This document shows positions 18,914 through 28,493 of a stretch of DNA of 43,226 bases, piece after piece. A program made the translations under genes and the position numbers. Origin of the DNA: an uncultured Caulobacterales bacterium. GTDB taxonomy: Bacteria > Pseudomonadota > Alphaproteobacteria > Caulobacterales > Maricaulaceae. Under the pieces are notes generated by a model. The model made no database searches and had not been told where the DNA came from. It saw only the letters and a list, made by a program, of their open reading frames with translations. The stretch lies in assembly GCA_937923965.1 (NCBI GenBank), contig CALDTL010000033.1, forward strand, positions 1-43,226. Reading direction: 5' to 3'. Each line of letters starts with the position of its first letter. Position 1 is the stretch's first letter.

Positions 18914-19010
18914 CTGAATAAGATATATAGGAACGGGAACCTGTCATTACCTTTACTATTTTATGACAAAACGCCCATGTTTGTAGCCTCGAGTAACATT
19001 ATAAAAATTA

Positions 19011-19099
19011 GGCCGCATAAGCAGGACTAACGAAGGGAAAGCGGTGTCTCTGCTATGCGGCCTGCTTATTAAGCGGGAGTCCAAACGGCCTCCGCTTAA
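19011..19099. repeat. Two adjacent intergenic inverted repeats (hairpins)
   Basis: GGCCGCATAAGCAG (19011-19024) with CTGCTATGCGGCC (19050-19062), 13 bp plus one bulge; TTAAGCGGGAG (19069-19079) with CTCCGCTTAA (19090-19099). Confidence 0.75.
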
Positions 19100-19264
19100 G
19101 TGGGAACTAGTTTCTATCTCTGCCTTTACAATTAACGTATGACAGCATTGTGACGCTGGTATGAAACCTATGTCACACTTCCTCGTAAATTCCTTGGCGC
19201 GCGAGAATAAATTGCCTGCCCCGCATGTCTTGACCTTAACGTCCATCAAGCACAGATGTTCCTC

Positions 19265-19951
19265 ATGGCCCGTCTTGACCTTAAACTGCTGCCCGTCACG
19301 CCTTTTGCGCAAAATTGCTCTTTGCTTTATGATATCGACACGCTCGAAGGTGTGCTGATTGATCCTGGCGGAGAAGCGGGCCGCCTCAAGGAAACTCTGG
19401 ACAAGCTCGGGATTACGCTCAAAGAAATGTGGCTCACCCATGGGCATTTGGATCATGCCGGCGGGGCAGATGAACTGCGCGACGCCCTTGGCGTCTCTGT
19501 CATCGGTCCGCACAAGGACGATCAATTTTGGATGGACGGCATCACCGAACAATGGACTCAATATGGGCACCCGGGCATGGGCCGCGCCGTCGTCCCTGAT
19601 CGCTACTTGGAAGACGGCGACACGCTTGAGTTATCGGGTGTGGAATTTCATGTGCTACACACGCCGGGCCATACGCCGGGCCATGTCGTCATATATAATG
19701 CCGAGATGAAAATTGCCTTTGTCGGAGATGTCTTGTTTCGCGGCTCTATCGGGCGCACGGATTTCCCCAAGGGCAATCACCAGCAACTCCTAGATTCCAT
19801 AACAGATAAGCTTTGGCCGCTGGGAAATGATATGCGTTTCGTTCCCGGTCATGGACAAATGAGTACATTTGGACAGGAACGTAAAGACAATGCCTTTGTC
19901 GCGGATGACGTGATTGGGCGAACCGCGCCCAATAGCGCGGGTCCTGGCTAG
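19265..19951 (+). CDS. MBL-fold metallo-hydrolase (glyoxalase II-like)
   Basis: WLTHGHLDHAGGADELR...HVLHTPGHTPGHVV...FVGDVLFRGSIGRTD...FVPGHGQMSTFG. Confidence 0.93.
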   Translation: MARLDLKLLPVTPFAQNCSLLYDIDTLEGVLIDPGGEAGRLKETLDKLGITLKEMWLTHGHLDHAGGADELRDALGVSVIGPHKDDQFWMDGITEQWTQYGHPGMGRAVVPDRYLEDGDTLELSGVEFHVLHTPGHTPGHVVIYNAEMKIAFVGDVLFRGSIGRTDFPKGNHQQLLDSITDKLWPLGNDMRFVPGHGQMSTFGQERKDNAFVADDVIGRTAPNSAGPG

Positions 19952-19982
19952 GGCGCTTCCGTCAAGGCAAAGTAAAGCGTGA

Positions 19983-22900
19983 TTACTCTCCAATAACTGT
20001 ACCTTCAGGTAAGCTCCCATTTTGCCTCAGAATTTCAGATTTAACCTGCGCATTCGAGTTAAAGCTCCTTGCAATATTAAACAGCTCACCCTTCACAGAA
20101 ATATCAAATCTGAAAGGTTGCTGATTCAGCACTTTCTTATTGGAGCCATCAAATATCAGCCCAATTTCAACATCGCCGTCCAATGGACCGTTCAGCGATG
20201 CGCTTAGCTCTCTATATCGAAATTCTCGCAAAGCATCTTGGGCTAGAAACGCATATTCACCTGCGCGGCGTTCCCGGAGAACATCAATCGCCTCTTCTTG
20301 GCTATATCTTGGGACATTCGGGCCGGGATCATATTTTATAAGGCCGCCCTCAGGCACTGAGACTTCGCCCTTTTCAATCAAGACGTCGACTCCGCGAACG
20401 ACAATTGGGAAGACACCAACGACATTTCCCGTTGCCTGAATTTTTTTATTCCCGACATTATTCAAAAAATCGCCCAATGAGACATTTTTCACGCGCATTA
20501 CGACGCGGTTTTCAGGCGCATAATATTGCCAAATAAACGGGTCCAATGAGAAAGAGCCATTGCCAATTGGCCAATCCGCTGAGTCAACTTTCACACCATC
20601 CGGCACAAGATGAAAACTCACCGTGCCATCTTTCAAATCCATACCCGGATTGAAACTCTCCATGGTCAGTGTTTGAGGCCCATTGGTTTCTAACGGGAAA
20701 AGCGATGAAAACGCCATTGTGGTATTTAACCCCATGATCGGCCCCGGCGCCGTACCGACCGCCATATCCACAAGCTGCACCGTGCCGCTTGAGGACGTAA
20801 GCGCGCCATCGGCAAACCCAATATTGAGGGCCGCGCGGGCTTCACCTTCCACGCGCGCAATTTTACCCCGAAGGGCGGGCACTAATGTCTGTGGCTGCAG
20901 ACCTTTAGGTTCAAACAGGATCGATGGAATTTCTATCAACGCAGTCCCTGCCCCATCGGCGTATTCATAGCTCACATCGACATCTGCATTATTCGCTTTT
21001 GCGACGACCAATTTGGACCTGCCAATATATTTTCCGTCTTTAAACTCGACTCGGCCATTGGCAGGGAACCGTCCAAGCCCAGCCTTCTTAGCGGTGTCAG
21101 CAAATTCGGACCCGATGACGTCCACCGTCCCGCCTTGATGATCGACCACATAGGCGTCCGGCGTGCCGCTCAGCGCTATCTCGAAATCAGATATACGCAC
21201 GAGAGGCGTTTCAGCCGTTATCGAAGAACTATTTAGTGTCAGCTGCGGAGATTGGCCGGGAGATAACCGCGTTGTTACCTTTGCACGCGGAGCAAATCCG
21301 ATGGTTCCCGCGCCAGGAAGCGTCTCACTTGCATATTGGACCTGCGTAAAATCAATATTCCAATCCTGAGTCTTATCTGGCCACAGCGTGCCGTCTAAGG
21401 TCAGGCCTTCTGATTGGAAATCCAAACGCTGCGCCTTATTCCCCGCAATGGCTGGCTGGGTCAGGGTGAAGTCAGCCATTTCCAAAGTTGCCGTAAAATT
21501 TGACTGACCTTTCTCCCGCGTAAACAGGCTGGTCGTCGGCGGAAGTGAAAAACTGATATCCTCGCCAAACCAAGCCGTTGGGGTCTCTAAACTTACCAAC
21601 GTCACGCGGCTGCTCGGCGTCGGCGTGAAGTCAAGAACTTGTCGGCCAACATAAAGGTGAACATCCAAGCGTCCCTCTAGGTTCAATCCTGTCACGCGGC
21701 CGCCAGGTAGATCTCCGTCGTAATCTACAGACGTGTTGATCGTTAATTGGCGGGGTCTTCGGGAACCGCCTTTATAATTTAAGCTTGCAGTGACGGGCCG
21801 CAGGCGCACTGGCCGCCCGTCTTCCGCCTTGGCCAGCCAATCCTCAAAGGTTTCAAATTTGGCAGAGAATGACTGAATGCCGCCTAGTTTCACACCATTT
21901 TCGGATTTCGCTTGCAGCTGAATATCCGTCAGCGTCAACCCAACAGGGTCATCAAATTGCGCGTCTAGCCTCGCTGAAATGATCTTTTTCTTTGCGTCAA
22001 AATTGAAAAATGTTGCGCCGTCGCGCGGAACGAGACGGAGCCTGTTTCCTTGATTCTGAATATCCACCACGCCGTCCGGTGTAATTGTAAATCCCGATGG
22101 GCCGTAATCCAATGCTCCGTTCACCGTTACATCAGACCCCAGCAAAAATGACTTTACGGTTTGTTTGAGCTCGGGCGCAAAATTCTCGGTGACAGGGACA
22201 ACACTGATGGCAGGAAAAAGCGAAAGCGTCTCCGCCAGCTCCTCCGCGCGCTTAGCGCGCGGGATACGCGCCTCATCTGTAGACACAGACCAACGTCCGG
22301 CTGCGCGCAATTCGTCAGCTTTTGACAGCCTCCCCGTCCAGCTTAATTGGGCCGCGTCAGCCGCAAACAAATCACTAGAGACAGCCTGGCCGTCGACAGA
22401 CATATCGCCTTCAAATAGGCGCGCGCCAATATCCAAATTACCGGCAAAACTTAAGTTTGCATCTTCGATACTCAGAGCCCCATTCGATAATCGGTCCGTA
22501 CGCGCTTGACCCTCCAAAGTAAGGTCCTGAAGGGAGCCCCCTGACATAGAGCCTGCCAAGGTTATGCCGGCTGAGCCCTTTGCAGAATACCCAGCATAAG
22601 AGAGATCGGTTGGCTGTAAAATAACCTCAGAGGTGAAATTTTCGAGCGTCGGTATCTCCGCATTAAAGAAAAGCTCCGCCTCCCCAAAAGGGGCGGCCAA
22701 AGTCACCACGCTATCGGTCAGACTGATGCCATTTTCCGGAAATGAAATCTTGTTTCCGCGGCCCGCCCCCGCTCCATTTGCTAAAAGATCATTGATCCAG
22801 TCGTCTGCTGGGCGCCAGTCTTCCCCTAACGATAGGCGCGTTCTCGCGCCTTGGAGTTTGAGGCCCTCAGTGCGAAGATCTCTAATATCCGGCCAAACAT

Positions 22901-23228
22901 ATTCGGCCTGTAACTTATTGATCGTCAGGACGTCCTGACCCTCTCGCGTCAAGCGAATATTGCTGAGCTGCGCCTGAGTGTCCGTGACAGACACGATATC
23001 TAACTCAACCTCAAATCCAGCGTCTGCGAAACGGTCGGCCGCATAATCCTCCATCAATGCATATCGATGACTCCAAGCCCAGGCCGCCACCATTAGCAAA
23101 CACAGCAAGAGCGCCAGCAAAATCCAGAGGCACCACGCCCACCAACGCAAATACCATCGTTTGACGGAAGATGGTGTTTTGGCGCGCGCGGCAGACGCTT
23201 TATTTATAGGTTTATCTTGCGCGGAAAT
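19983..23228 (-). CDS. YdbH/AsmA-like large envelope protein (dicarboxylate transport domain family)
   Basis: Over 1055 aa, N-terminal TM, repetitive beta-rich body, C-terminal YdbH-like GGLIKYDPGP...ALREFRYRELSASLNGPLDGDVEIGLIFDG. ORF-caller start TTG 23150; likely upstream extension to ATT 23228 (see findings). Confidence 0.75.
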   Translation of the reverse strand: MSAQDKPINKASAARAKTPSSVKRWYLRWWAWCLWILLALLLCLLMVAAWAWSHRYALMEDYAADRFADAGFEVELDIVSVTDTQAQLSNIRLTREGQDVLTINKLQAEYVWPDIRDLRTEGLKLQGARTRLSLGEDWRPADDWINDLLANGAGAGRGNKISFPENGISLTDSVVTLAAPFGEAELFFNAEIPTLENFTSEVILQPTDLSYAGYSAKGSAGITLAGSMSGGSLQDLTLEGQARTDRLSNGALSIEDANLSFAGNLDIGARLFEGDMSVDGQAVSSDLFAADAAQLSWTGRLSKADELRAAGRWSVSTDEARIPRAKRAEELAETLSLFPAISVVPVTENFAPELKQTVKSFLLGSDVTVNGALDYGPSGFTITPDGVVDIQNQGNRLRLVPRDGATFFNFDAKKKIISARLDAQFDDPVGLTLTDIQLQAKSENGVKLGGIQSFSAKFETFEDWLAKAEDGRPVRLRPVTASLNYKGGSRRPRQLTINTSVDYDGDLPGGRVTGLNLEGRLDVHLYVGRQVLDFTPTPSSRVTLVSLETPTAWFGEDISFSLPPTTSLFTREKGQSNFTATLEMADFTLTQPAIAGNKAQRLDFQSEGLTLDGTLWPDKTQDWNIDFTQVQYASETLPGAGTIGFAPRAKVTTRLSPGQSPQLTLNSSSITAETPLVRISDFEIALSGTPDAYVVDHQGGTVDVIGSEFADTAKKAGLGRFPANGRVEFKDGKYIGRSKLVVAKANNADVDVSYEYADGAGTALIEIPSILFEPKGLQPQTLVPALRGKIARVEGEARAALNIGFADGALTSSSGTVQLVDMAVGTAPGPIMGLNTTMAFSSLFPLETNGPQTLTMESFNPGMDLKDGTVSFHLVPDGVKVDSADWPIGNGSFSLDPFIWQYYAPENRVVMRVKNVSLGDFLNNVGNKKIQATGNVVGVFPIVVRGVDVLIEKGEVSVPEGGLIKYDPGPNVPRYSQEEAIDVLRERRAGEYAFLAQDALREFRYRELSASLNGPLDGDVEIGLIFDGSNKKVLNQQPFRFDISVKGELFNIARSFNSNAQVKSEILRQNGSLPEGTVIGE

Positions 23229-23330
23229 GGTCCAGACTCCTCATGAGACCCACTTAAAGGACCTTTGACAGTAAAACCAACAAAACCAACCCTTACAAAA
23301 CGGTCAGTTTACATGGAAAGCAAGAAAGCG

Positions 23331-23345
23331 TTAACTCTGATTTAG
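23331..23345 (+). promoter_or_regulatory. Possible CtrA-like site upstream of the M23 peptidase
   Basis: TTAA-CTCTGAT-TTAG, one mismatch to TTAA-N7-TTAA, 70 nt before ATG 23415. Confidence 0.3.
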
Positions 23346-23414
23346 GGAAGGTTAGGGCATGAGAACATTCCAGGGCATATCCCCATACATGCCTTTCCGG
23401 TGCCGAGACATACT

Positions 23415-24842
23415 ATGAATAATGAAACTGACATCGAGACAACGCCCCGCGGCCATGAGGGACGTCAAAGCCTAGTATCTGCTTTTCAGGAACGAGCCGA
23501 AGCTTTCGGTCGATTTCGCCACACGGTCATCCCAGCACAGAACAAGCACCGCTTCTTGATCGCGGCGGCTGTTGTGGGCATATTTGGCCTAATAGCGATG
23601 CCCGACGACGGAACAGCCGAGTCGGTGGAAAATACGACCCAGCTATTAGCCGCCCCGGCGATCGATATTTCTCGATTTGATATGGGCCTCGACGCGTCTT
23701 TCGCGCAGCCCAGCACAACCAAGACCATCACGCTCAAATCAGGTGACAATCTGGGCCCACTTCTGCAGCGCAACGGTTTATCCGGACAGGACGCTTACCG
23801 CGTCACACAAGCTTTCGGCGATGTCTTTAAACCGCAGAATTTACGGGCCGGTCAGGACTTCAATCTACACTTTACCGGCGAAACATTGGAACACCTGACC
23901 TTCAAGCCGAATATCGAAACGACCGTTTTCGTAGACCGCAGCGGGGAGTCTTATTCCGCACGTAAAATCGGGGCTGAATTTAAATACGAAACCATCAGCG
24001 TCAAAGCGACGGTAGAAAACTCGCTTTATGTGGATGCGACTCGTCTGGGCGCGCCGGATAAGGTCGTTGTGCAATTCGCCAATATTTACGAATATTCCGT
24101 CGATTTCCAGCGCGATATCCAACCGGGCGACGCTTTTGAAATGTTCTTCGAGGTCGCGCGCGATCAAAAGGGCGATATCGTCAAAGCCGGTGATCTGCTT
24201 TACACCTCCTTCTCGCCGCGCGGAAAGACGTCAGAATATTGGTTATTTGAAGACTCAAAAGGCCGCGAGAATTTCTATGATGCGGAAGGCAAAACCGCGA
24301 AACGTAAGCTGCGAGCCACACCCATCAATGGCGCGCGCCTCTCGTCCTCATATGGACGCCGTAAGCATCCAATTTTGGGGTATAGAAAAATGCACGCCGG
24401 TGTTGATTTTGCAGCGCCTCGCGGAACGCCCATTTTAGCGGCAGGCTCGGGCACGGTTGAACGCGCCAACCGATATGGCAGCTTTGGAAATTACATCCGT
24501 ATTCGCCATACGGATGGGTATAAAACCGCTTATGCCCACCTTAAGAGTTTTGCGCGCGGCGTAAAATCCGGGGCTTATGTCAAGCAGGATCAGGTCATCG
24601 GTTTTGTGGGCACGACGGGCCGGTCAACTGGGCCTCATCTACATTACGAAGTCATCCATCACGGTAAAAAAATTAATCCGAGACGTCTTTCACAGCTTTC
24701 CGGAAAGCCTTTATCAAAAGATCAGCATCCTGCGTTTAAATCTCGCCGTGCCGAGATTGAAACCCTGCGTAGATCCTCAGAGGTGTTGAGCCCGCCTCCG
24801 CACATTAGCGCCACACTCGAAGCTGCGGCTTTGCCCGAATAA
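23415..24842 (+). CDS. M23-family metallopeptidase (peptidoglycan endopeptidase-like)
   Basis: LSSSYGRRKHPILGYRKMHAGVDFAAPRGTPILAAGSGTVERA...GRSTGPHLHYEVIHHGKKINP. Confidence 0.93.
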   Translation: MNNETDIETTPRGHEGRQSLVSAFQERAEAFGRFRHTVIPAQNKHRFLIAAAVVGIFGLIAMPDDGTAESVENTTQLLAAPAIDISRFDMGLDASFAQPSTTKTITLKSGDNLGPLLQRNGLSGQDAYRVTQAFGDVFKPQNLRAGQDFNLHFTGETLEHLTFKPNIETTVFVDRSGESYSARKIGAEFKYETISVKATVENSLYVDATRLGAPDKVVVQFANIYEYSVDFQRDIQPGDAFEMFFEVARDQKGDIVKAGDLLYTSFSPRGKTSEYWLFEDSKGRENFYDAEGKTAKRKLRATPINGARLSSSYGRRKHPILGYRKMHAGVDFAAPRGTPILAAGSGTVERANRYGSFGNYIRIRHTDGYKTAYAHLKSFARGVKSGAYVKQDQVIGFVGTTGRSTGPHLHYEVIHHGKKINPRRLSQLSGKPLSKDQHPAFKSRRAEIETLRRSSEVLSPPPHISATLEAAALPE

Positions 24843-24859
24843 GAGGAAATGAATCAAGC

Positions 24860-24889
24860 GCCGGCCCGCCGCATCCGTCCGGCGTTTTG
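24860..24889 (+). terminator. Possible intrinsic terminator after the M23 peptidase gene
   Basis: CGCCGG...CCGGCG followed by TTTT; 14-nt loop. Confidence 0.5.
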
Positions 24890-24985
24890 GCTCAGATCAA
24901 ATTTACCTCTCTCAGAGTCTAAGTCTTGCGAAAGGTCTGAAATTTCGTTAGTTACGAAACCGAATTATAAGAATTCGGATCTCCT

Positions 24986-25753
24986 ATGAAAAACTTACTA
25001 AACTTCTTTTTCTCCTTTGATAAATTATTCAAAGAAAAACTCATCGTTCCATTTTTCTGGCTTGCCATCATTGTTTGGGGCTTAGGGTTTTTTGCGGATT
25101 TTTTAGAAGGCATTCGCCTCGCGCCTGTGGCTTGGGTCATTGAAGCCATTCAATGGGTCGTGTCGATCCTCTTCGCGCTCGTCCTGATCCGCTTAGTCAG
25201 CGAATTGGCCGTTGCGATCTTCCGCATTAATGACAATCTCTCACCGGACGGCGGAAAATCCGAGCTGGCCGACATCGACCCGATCGCAGAAGCTCGTAAA
25301 GCCGCCGAGCTCGCGGCAAATCGGACACGCGAAGCGACCCGCAGCGTCAGCGAAAAAGCTAGCGAAGCAACAAAAAACATGCGCGAAAATGTCGGCGAGA
25401 TGAGCGGGAATGTTCAAGATAAGGCCAAAGCGGCAACGGCGTCTGTTCGCGGTAAAGCTGAAAGCATGAAGCCCAAAACGGGAAGCGAGAATTTGGTAGA
25501 GGAAGCGGAAGTCGTGATTGAAGCCCCGAAAAGCCGAGGACGTCCAAAAGGGTCTTCCAGTAAATCCAAAACCAGCACAACTAAGAAGACCGCCAGTGCA
25601 AAACCAGCGGCTAAAAAAGCAGCGAAAAAAACAACGACCACATCAACGGGTAAACGAGGCCCAAAGCCCGGCGCAAAAATTCCCCGCGATGCTGATGGCA
25701 ACCTCTTGAAGAAAGACGGAACGCCAAGAAAAAAACCCGGACCTAAAAAATAG
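24986..25753 (+). CDS. DUF4282 membrane protein with long basic histone/AT-hook-like C-terminal tail
   Basis: N-term MKNLLNFFFSFDKLFKEKLIVPFFWLAIIVWGLGFF (DUF4282-like, two TM); helical KAAELAANRTREATRSVSEKASEATKNM; tail SRGRPKGSSSKSK...KRGPKPGAKIPRDADGNLLKKDGTPRKKPGPKK. Confidence 0.8.
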   Translation: MKNLLNFFFSFDKLFKEKLIVPFFWLAIIVWGLGFFADFLEGIRLAPVAWVIEAIQWVVSILFALVLIRLVSELAVAIFRINDNLSPDGGKSELADIDPIAEARKAAELAANRTREATRSVSEKASEATKNMRENVGEMSGNVQDKAKAATASVRGKAESMKPKTGSENLVEEAEVVIEAPKSRGRPKGSSSKSKTSTTKKTASAKPAAKKAAKKTTTTSTGKRGPKPGAKIPRDADGNLLKKDGTPRKKPGPKK

Positions 25754-25780
25754 GCGTTTTTTAAAGCCCCCAAGCTCAAG

Positions 25781-25806
25781 AAAAGCGGCCACTGGGCCGC
25801 TTTTTA
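25781..25806 (+). terminator. Intrinsic terminator
   Basis: AAAAGCGGCC-actg-GGCCGCTTTTTATT. Confidence 0.85.
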
Positions 25807-25836
25807 TTATGCCGCCTTCGCCTTTGCACCCTCAAA

Positions 25837-28410
25837 CTATGCGGTGCTGATTCGGATTTTCCCGCCTGCGACGTCGACTTTGACCGTATCTCCGTCAGCA
25901 ATTCGTCCGCCGAGTAACTCGCGTGCGAGTTCGTCTTGCACAAGCTTTTGGATGACACGCTTTAACGGTCTCGCGCCGAAACTGGGATCATACCCAGCCT
26001 GTGCCAAATGCTCACGAGCGGCTTCGGACAGCTCGACCGTGATTTGCTTTTCCTTGAGCCAGCTTTGCAAACGGGCCATCTGGATATCGACAATCGCGCC
26101 CATATGTTCCGGTTTCAAGCGCTCGAACAAAAGGATTTCATCAATACGGTTCAGGAATTCTGGACGGAAATGCGCGTTCACCTCAGCCATGACGCCAACT
26201 TTAGCGGCTTGGACATTATCTCCGTCTGCAAGATTAAGCAGGTGCTGCGCGCCAATATTGGACGTCATAATGATGAGCGTATTCCGGAAATCAACGGTTC
26301 GTCCCTGCCCATCGGTCAAGCGACCATCGTCTAAAACTTGAAGCAGAATATTAAACACATCGGGATGCGCCTTTTCTATCTCGTCAAAGAGAATGACTTG
26401 ATAGGGACGACGACGCACCGCTTCCGTAAGGGCCCCGCCCTCATCATATCCGACATAACCCGGCGGCGCGCCGATCAGTCGAGCGACGGAATGTTTCTCC
26501 ATATATTCGGACATATCCATGCGCGTAATCGCTTGGTCATCGTCAAACATAAACTCCGCCAGCGCCTTGGTCAGTTCTGTTTTTCCGACACCTGTAGGTC
26601 CGAGAAAAATAAAACTGCCGATGGGACGCTGCGGATCGCGGAGCCCCGCCCGCGCACGGCGAACCGCATCTGAGACGGCTTCTACAGCGCGGCTTTGTCC
26701 GACAACGCGCGCGCTCAACACAGTTTCCATAGCGAGTAATTTTTCCCGTTCTCCCTCCAGCATTTTCTCGACCGGAACGCCCGTCCAGCGGGAGACAACC
26801 GCGGCAATGGTCTCAGCGGTCAGGGTTTCACTGGCGAGGCTCGGCGCATCGGCTCGTGATTCCAACTCTGCGGCCCGGGCTTCTAGCGCCGGAATATCCT
26901 CATGTTGGAGACGGCCCGCCGTTTCGTAATCCCCGCGCCGAACGGCATCCGCAAGTTCGAAACGTGCATGGTCCAGTTCTTCAACAATATTTGTCGCACT
27001 AGCGAGTTTGGCTTTCTCGGCTTGCCAAGTTGCAGTCATCTCATCGGATTGCCCTTGCAGGTCTTCAATTTCGCTATGACGTTTTTCAAGCCTGTCTTTT
27101 GACGCTTGATCTTTTTCCTTCTTCAGCGCCTCCACCTCAATCCGCAATTGCACGATCCGGCGATCAATTTCGTCTAAAGCTTCAGGTTTGCTGTCAATCT
27201 GCATTCGCAAACGGCTGGCGGCTTCGTCCATCAGGTCAATGGCTTTGTCCGGCAAAAAGCGGTCTGTGATATAGCGACTGGAAAGTTGCGCGGCAGACAC
27301 AATGGACGCATCTGAAATCCGAACGCCGTGATGAACTTCATATTTTTCTTTCAGCCCGCGCAAGATAGAAATCGTATCTTCAACCGTTGGCTCGGAAACA
27401 AACACGGTCAGGAACCGCCGCGCCAGTGCGGCGTCTTTTTCTAGATGTTTGCGATATTCATCAAGCGTTGTTGCGCCGATACAATGTAGCTCGCCTCGCG
27501 CCAAAGCAGGTTTAAGGAGGTTTGCCGCATCCATCGCGCCGTCGCCCTTTCCGGCTCCGACAAGCGTATGGATTTCATCGATGAATAAAATGATCTGTCC
27601 GTCAGCTTTTTCGATTTCTTTCAAAACCGCTTTCAGACGCTCTTCAAATTCGCCGCGATATTTTGCGCCTGCGATTAACGCGCCCATATCCAGCGCCAAA
27701 AGACGCTTATCGCGGACGCTTTCAGGCACATCCCCACTGATTATTCGAACAGCGAGGCCCTCGGCGATAGCCGTTTTACCGACCCCCGGCTCACCGATTA
27801 GCAAGGGGTTGTTTTTCGAGCGGCGAGAGAGAACCTGCAGCGTTCTGCGGATTTCCTCGTCTCGTCCAATGACAGGGTCGAGCTTTCCGTCCCGCGCAGC
27901 CTGAGTCAGATCTCTCGCATATTTGGAGAGAGCCTCATAATGATCTTCGGCCGAGTCCGAGGTGACAGGCTCATCTTTACGGACGGATTTAATCGCTTCA
28001 CCCAGCTTAGAAATATCCAGATTTGATGTCTCCAGAGCGGTCCGCAAATCTTTATCGGCGTGAGAGGTCGTCGCCAGTAAAAGACGCTCGAGGGTCACAA
28101 AAGCATCCCCTGCCTCTTTGGCGGTTTTCTCAGAGACAGCGAAAATTTTCGTTGCGGCTTTTGATAGGGACAGACCTGACCCGCCCTCAACCTTTGGGAG
28201 TTTTTTCAACACTTGCTCATTGGCCGCCGCAATAGCGTCTGGCGATGCACCCGCCATTTTAATCAGATTTCGGGGCAGTCCGCCGTCTTCTTGCAAGAGG
28301 CCATATAAAATATGGGCTGGTACAAGTTGTTGATGATCGCGCGAAACGGCTTCGGTTTGCGCCGTTTGAATGACGCTCCGGGCGCGCTGGGTGTAAGACT
28401 GAATATCCAT
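25837..28410 (-). CDS. clpB: ATP-dependent chaperone ClpB
   Basis: Two AAA+ Walker A motifs ([30 protein letters not shown]), ClpB middle domain, 857 aa. Confidence 0.98.
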   Translation of the reverse strand: MDIQSYTQRARSVIQTAQTEAVSRDHQQLVPAHILYGLLQEDGGLPRNLIKMAGASPDAIAAANEQVLKKLPKVEGGSGLSLSKAATKIFAVSEKTAKEAGDAFVTLERLLLATTSHADKDLRTALETSNLDISKLGEAIKSVRKDEPVTSDSAEDHYEALSKYARDLTQAARDGKLDPVIGRDEEIRRTLQVLSRRSKNNPLLIGEPGVGKTAIAEGLAVRIISGDVPESVRDKRLLALDMGALIAGAKYRGEFEERLKAVLKEIEKADGQIILFIDEIHTLVGAGKGDGAMDAANLLKPALARGELHCIGATTLDEYRKHLEKDAALARRFLTVFVSEPTVEDTISILRGLKEKYEVHHGVRISDASIVSAAQLSSRYITDRFLPDKAIDLMDEAASRLRMQIDSKPEALDEIDRRIVQLRIEVEALKKEKDQASKDRLEKRHSEIEDLQGQSDEMTATWQAEKAKLASATNIVEELDHARFELADAVRRGDYETAGRLQHEDIPALEARAAELESRADAPSLASETLTAETIAAVVSRWTGVPVEKMLEGEREKLLAMETVLSARVVGQSRAVEAVSDAVRRARAGLRDPQRPIGSFIFLGPTGVGKTELTKALAEFMFDDDQAITRMDMSEYMEKHSVARLIGAPPGYVGYDEGGALTEAVRRRPYQVILFDEIEKAHPDVFNILLQVLDDGRLTDGQGRTVDFRNTLIIMTSNIGAQHLLNLADGDNVQAAKVGVMAEVNAHFRPEFLNRIDEILLFERLKPEHMGAIVDIQMARLQSWLKEKQITVELSEAAREHLAQAGYDPSFGARPLKRVIQKLVQDELARELLGGRIADGDTVKVDVAGGKIRISTA

Positions 28411-28444
28411 TTTTGACCTCGGTCAGGCGTTAGTTTCCTGCTGG

Positions 28445-28472
28445 AGATAGGAATTAAGTCCTTACGTTCAAG
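28445..28472 (-). promoter_or_regulatory. Possible sigma32-type promoter of clpB
   Basis: Minus strand CTTGAA (28472-28467), 15 nt, CCTATCT (28451-28445). Confidence 0.45.
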
Positions 28473-28493
28473 GTCTCTGTTATTTTGAGAGAT

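Noticed and set aside
18956-19570. 204-aa minus-strand ORF overlapping the MBL hydrolase and the intergenic hairpins
   Set aside because: Half antisense to the MBL-fold gene and no family resemblance
25560-25750. Lys/Ala-rich repeats as a possible frameshift artefact
   Set aside because: Frame stays open to TAG followed by a clean terminator; composition matches a genuine basic tail
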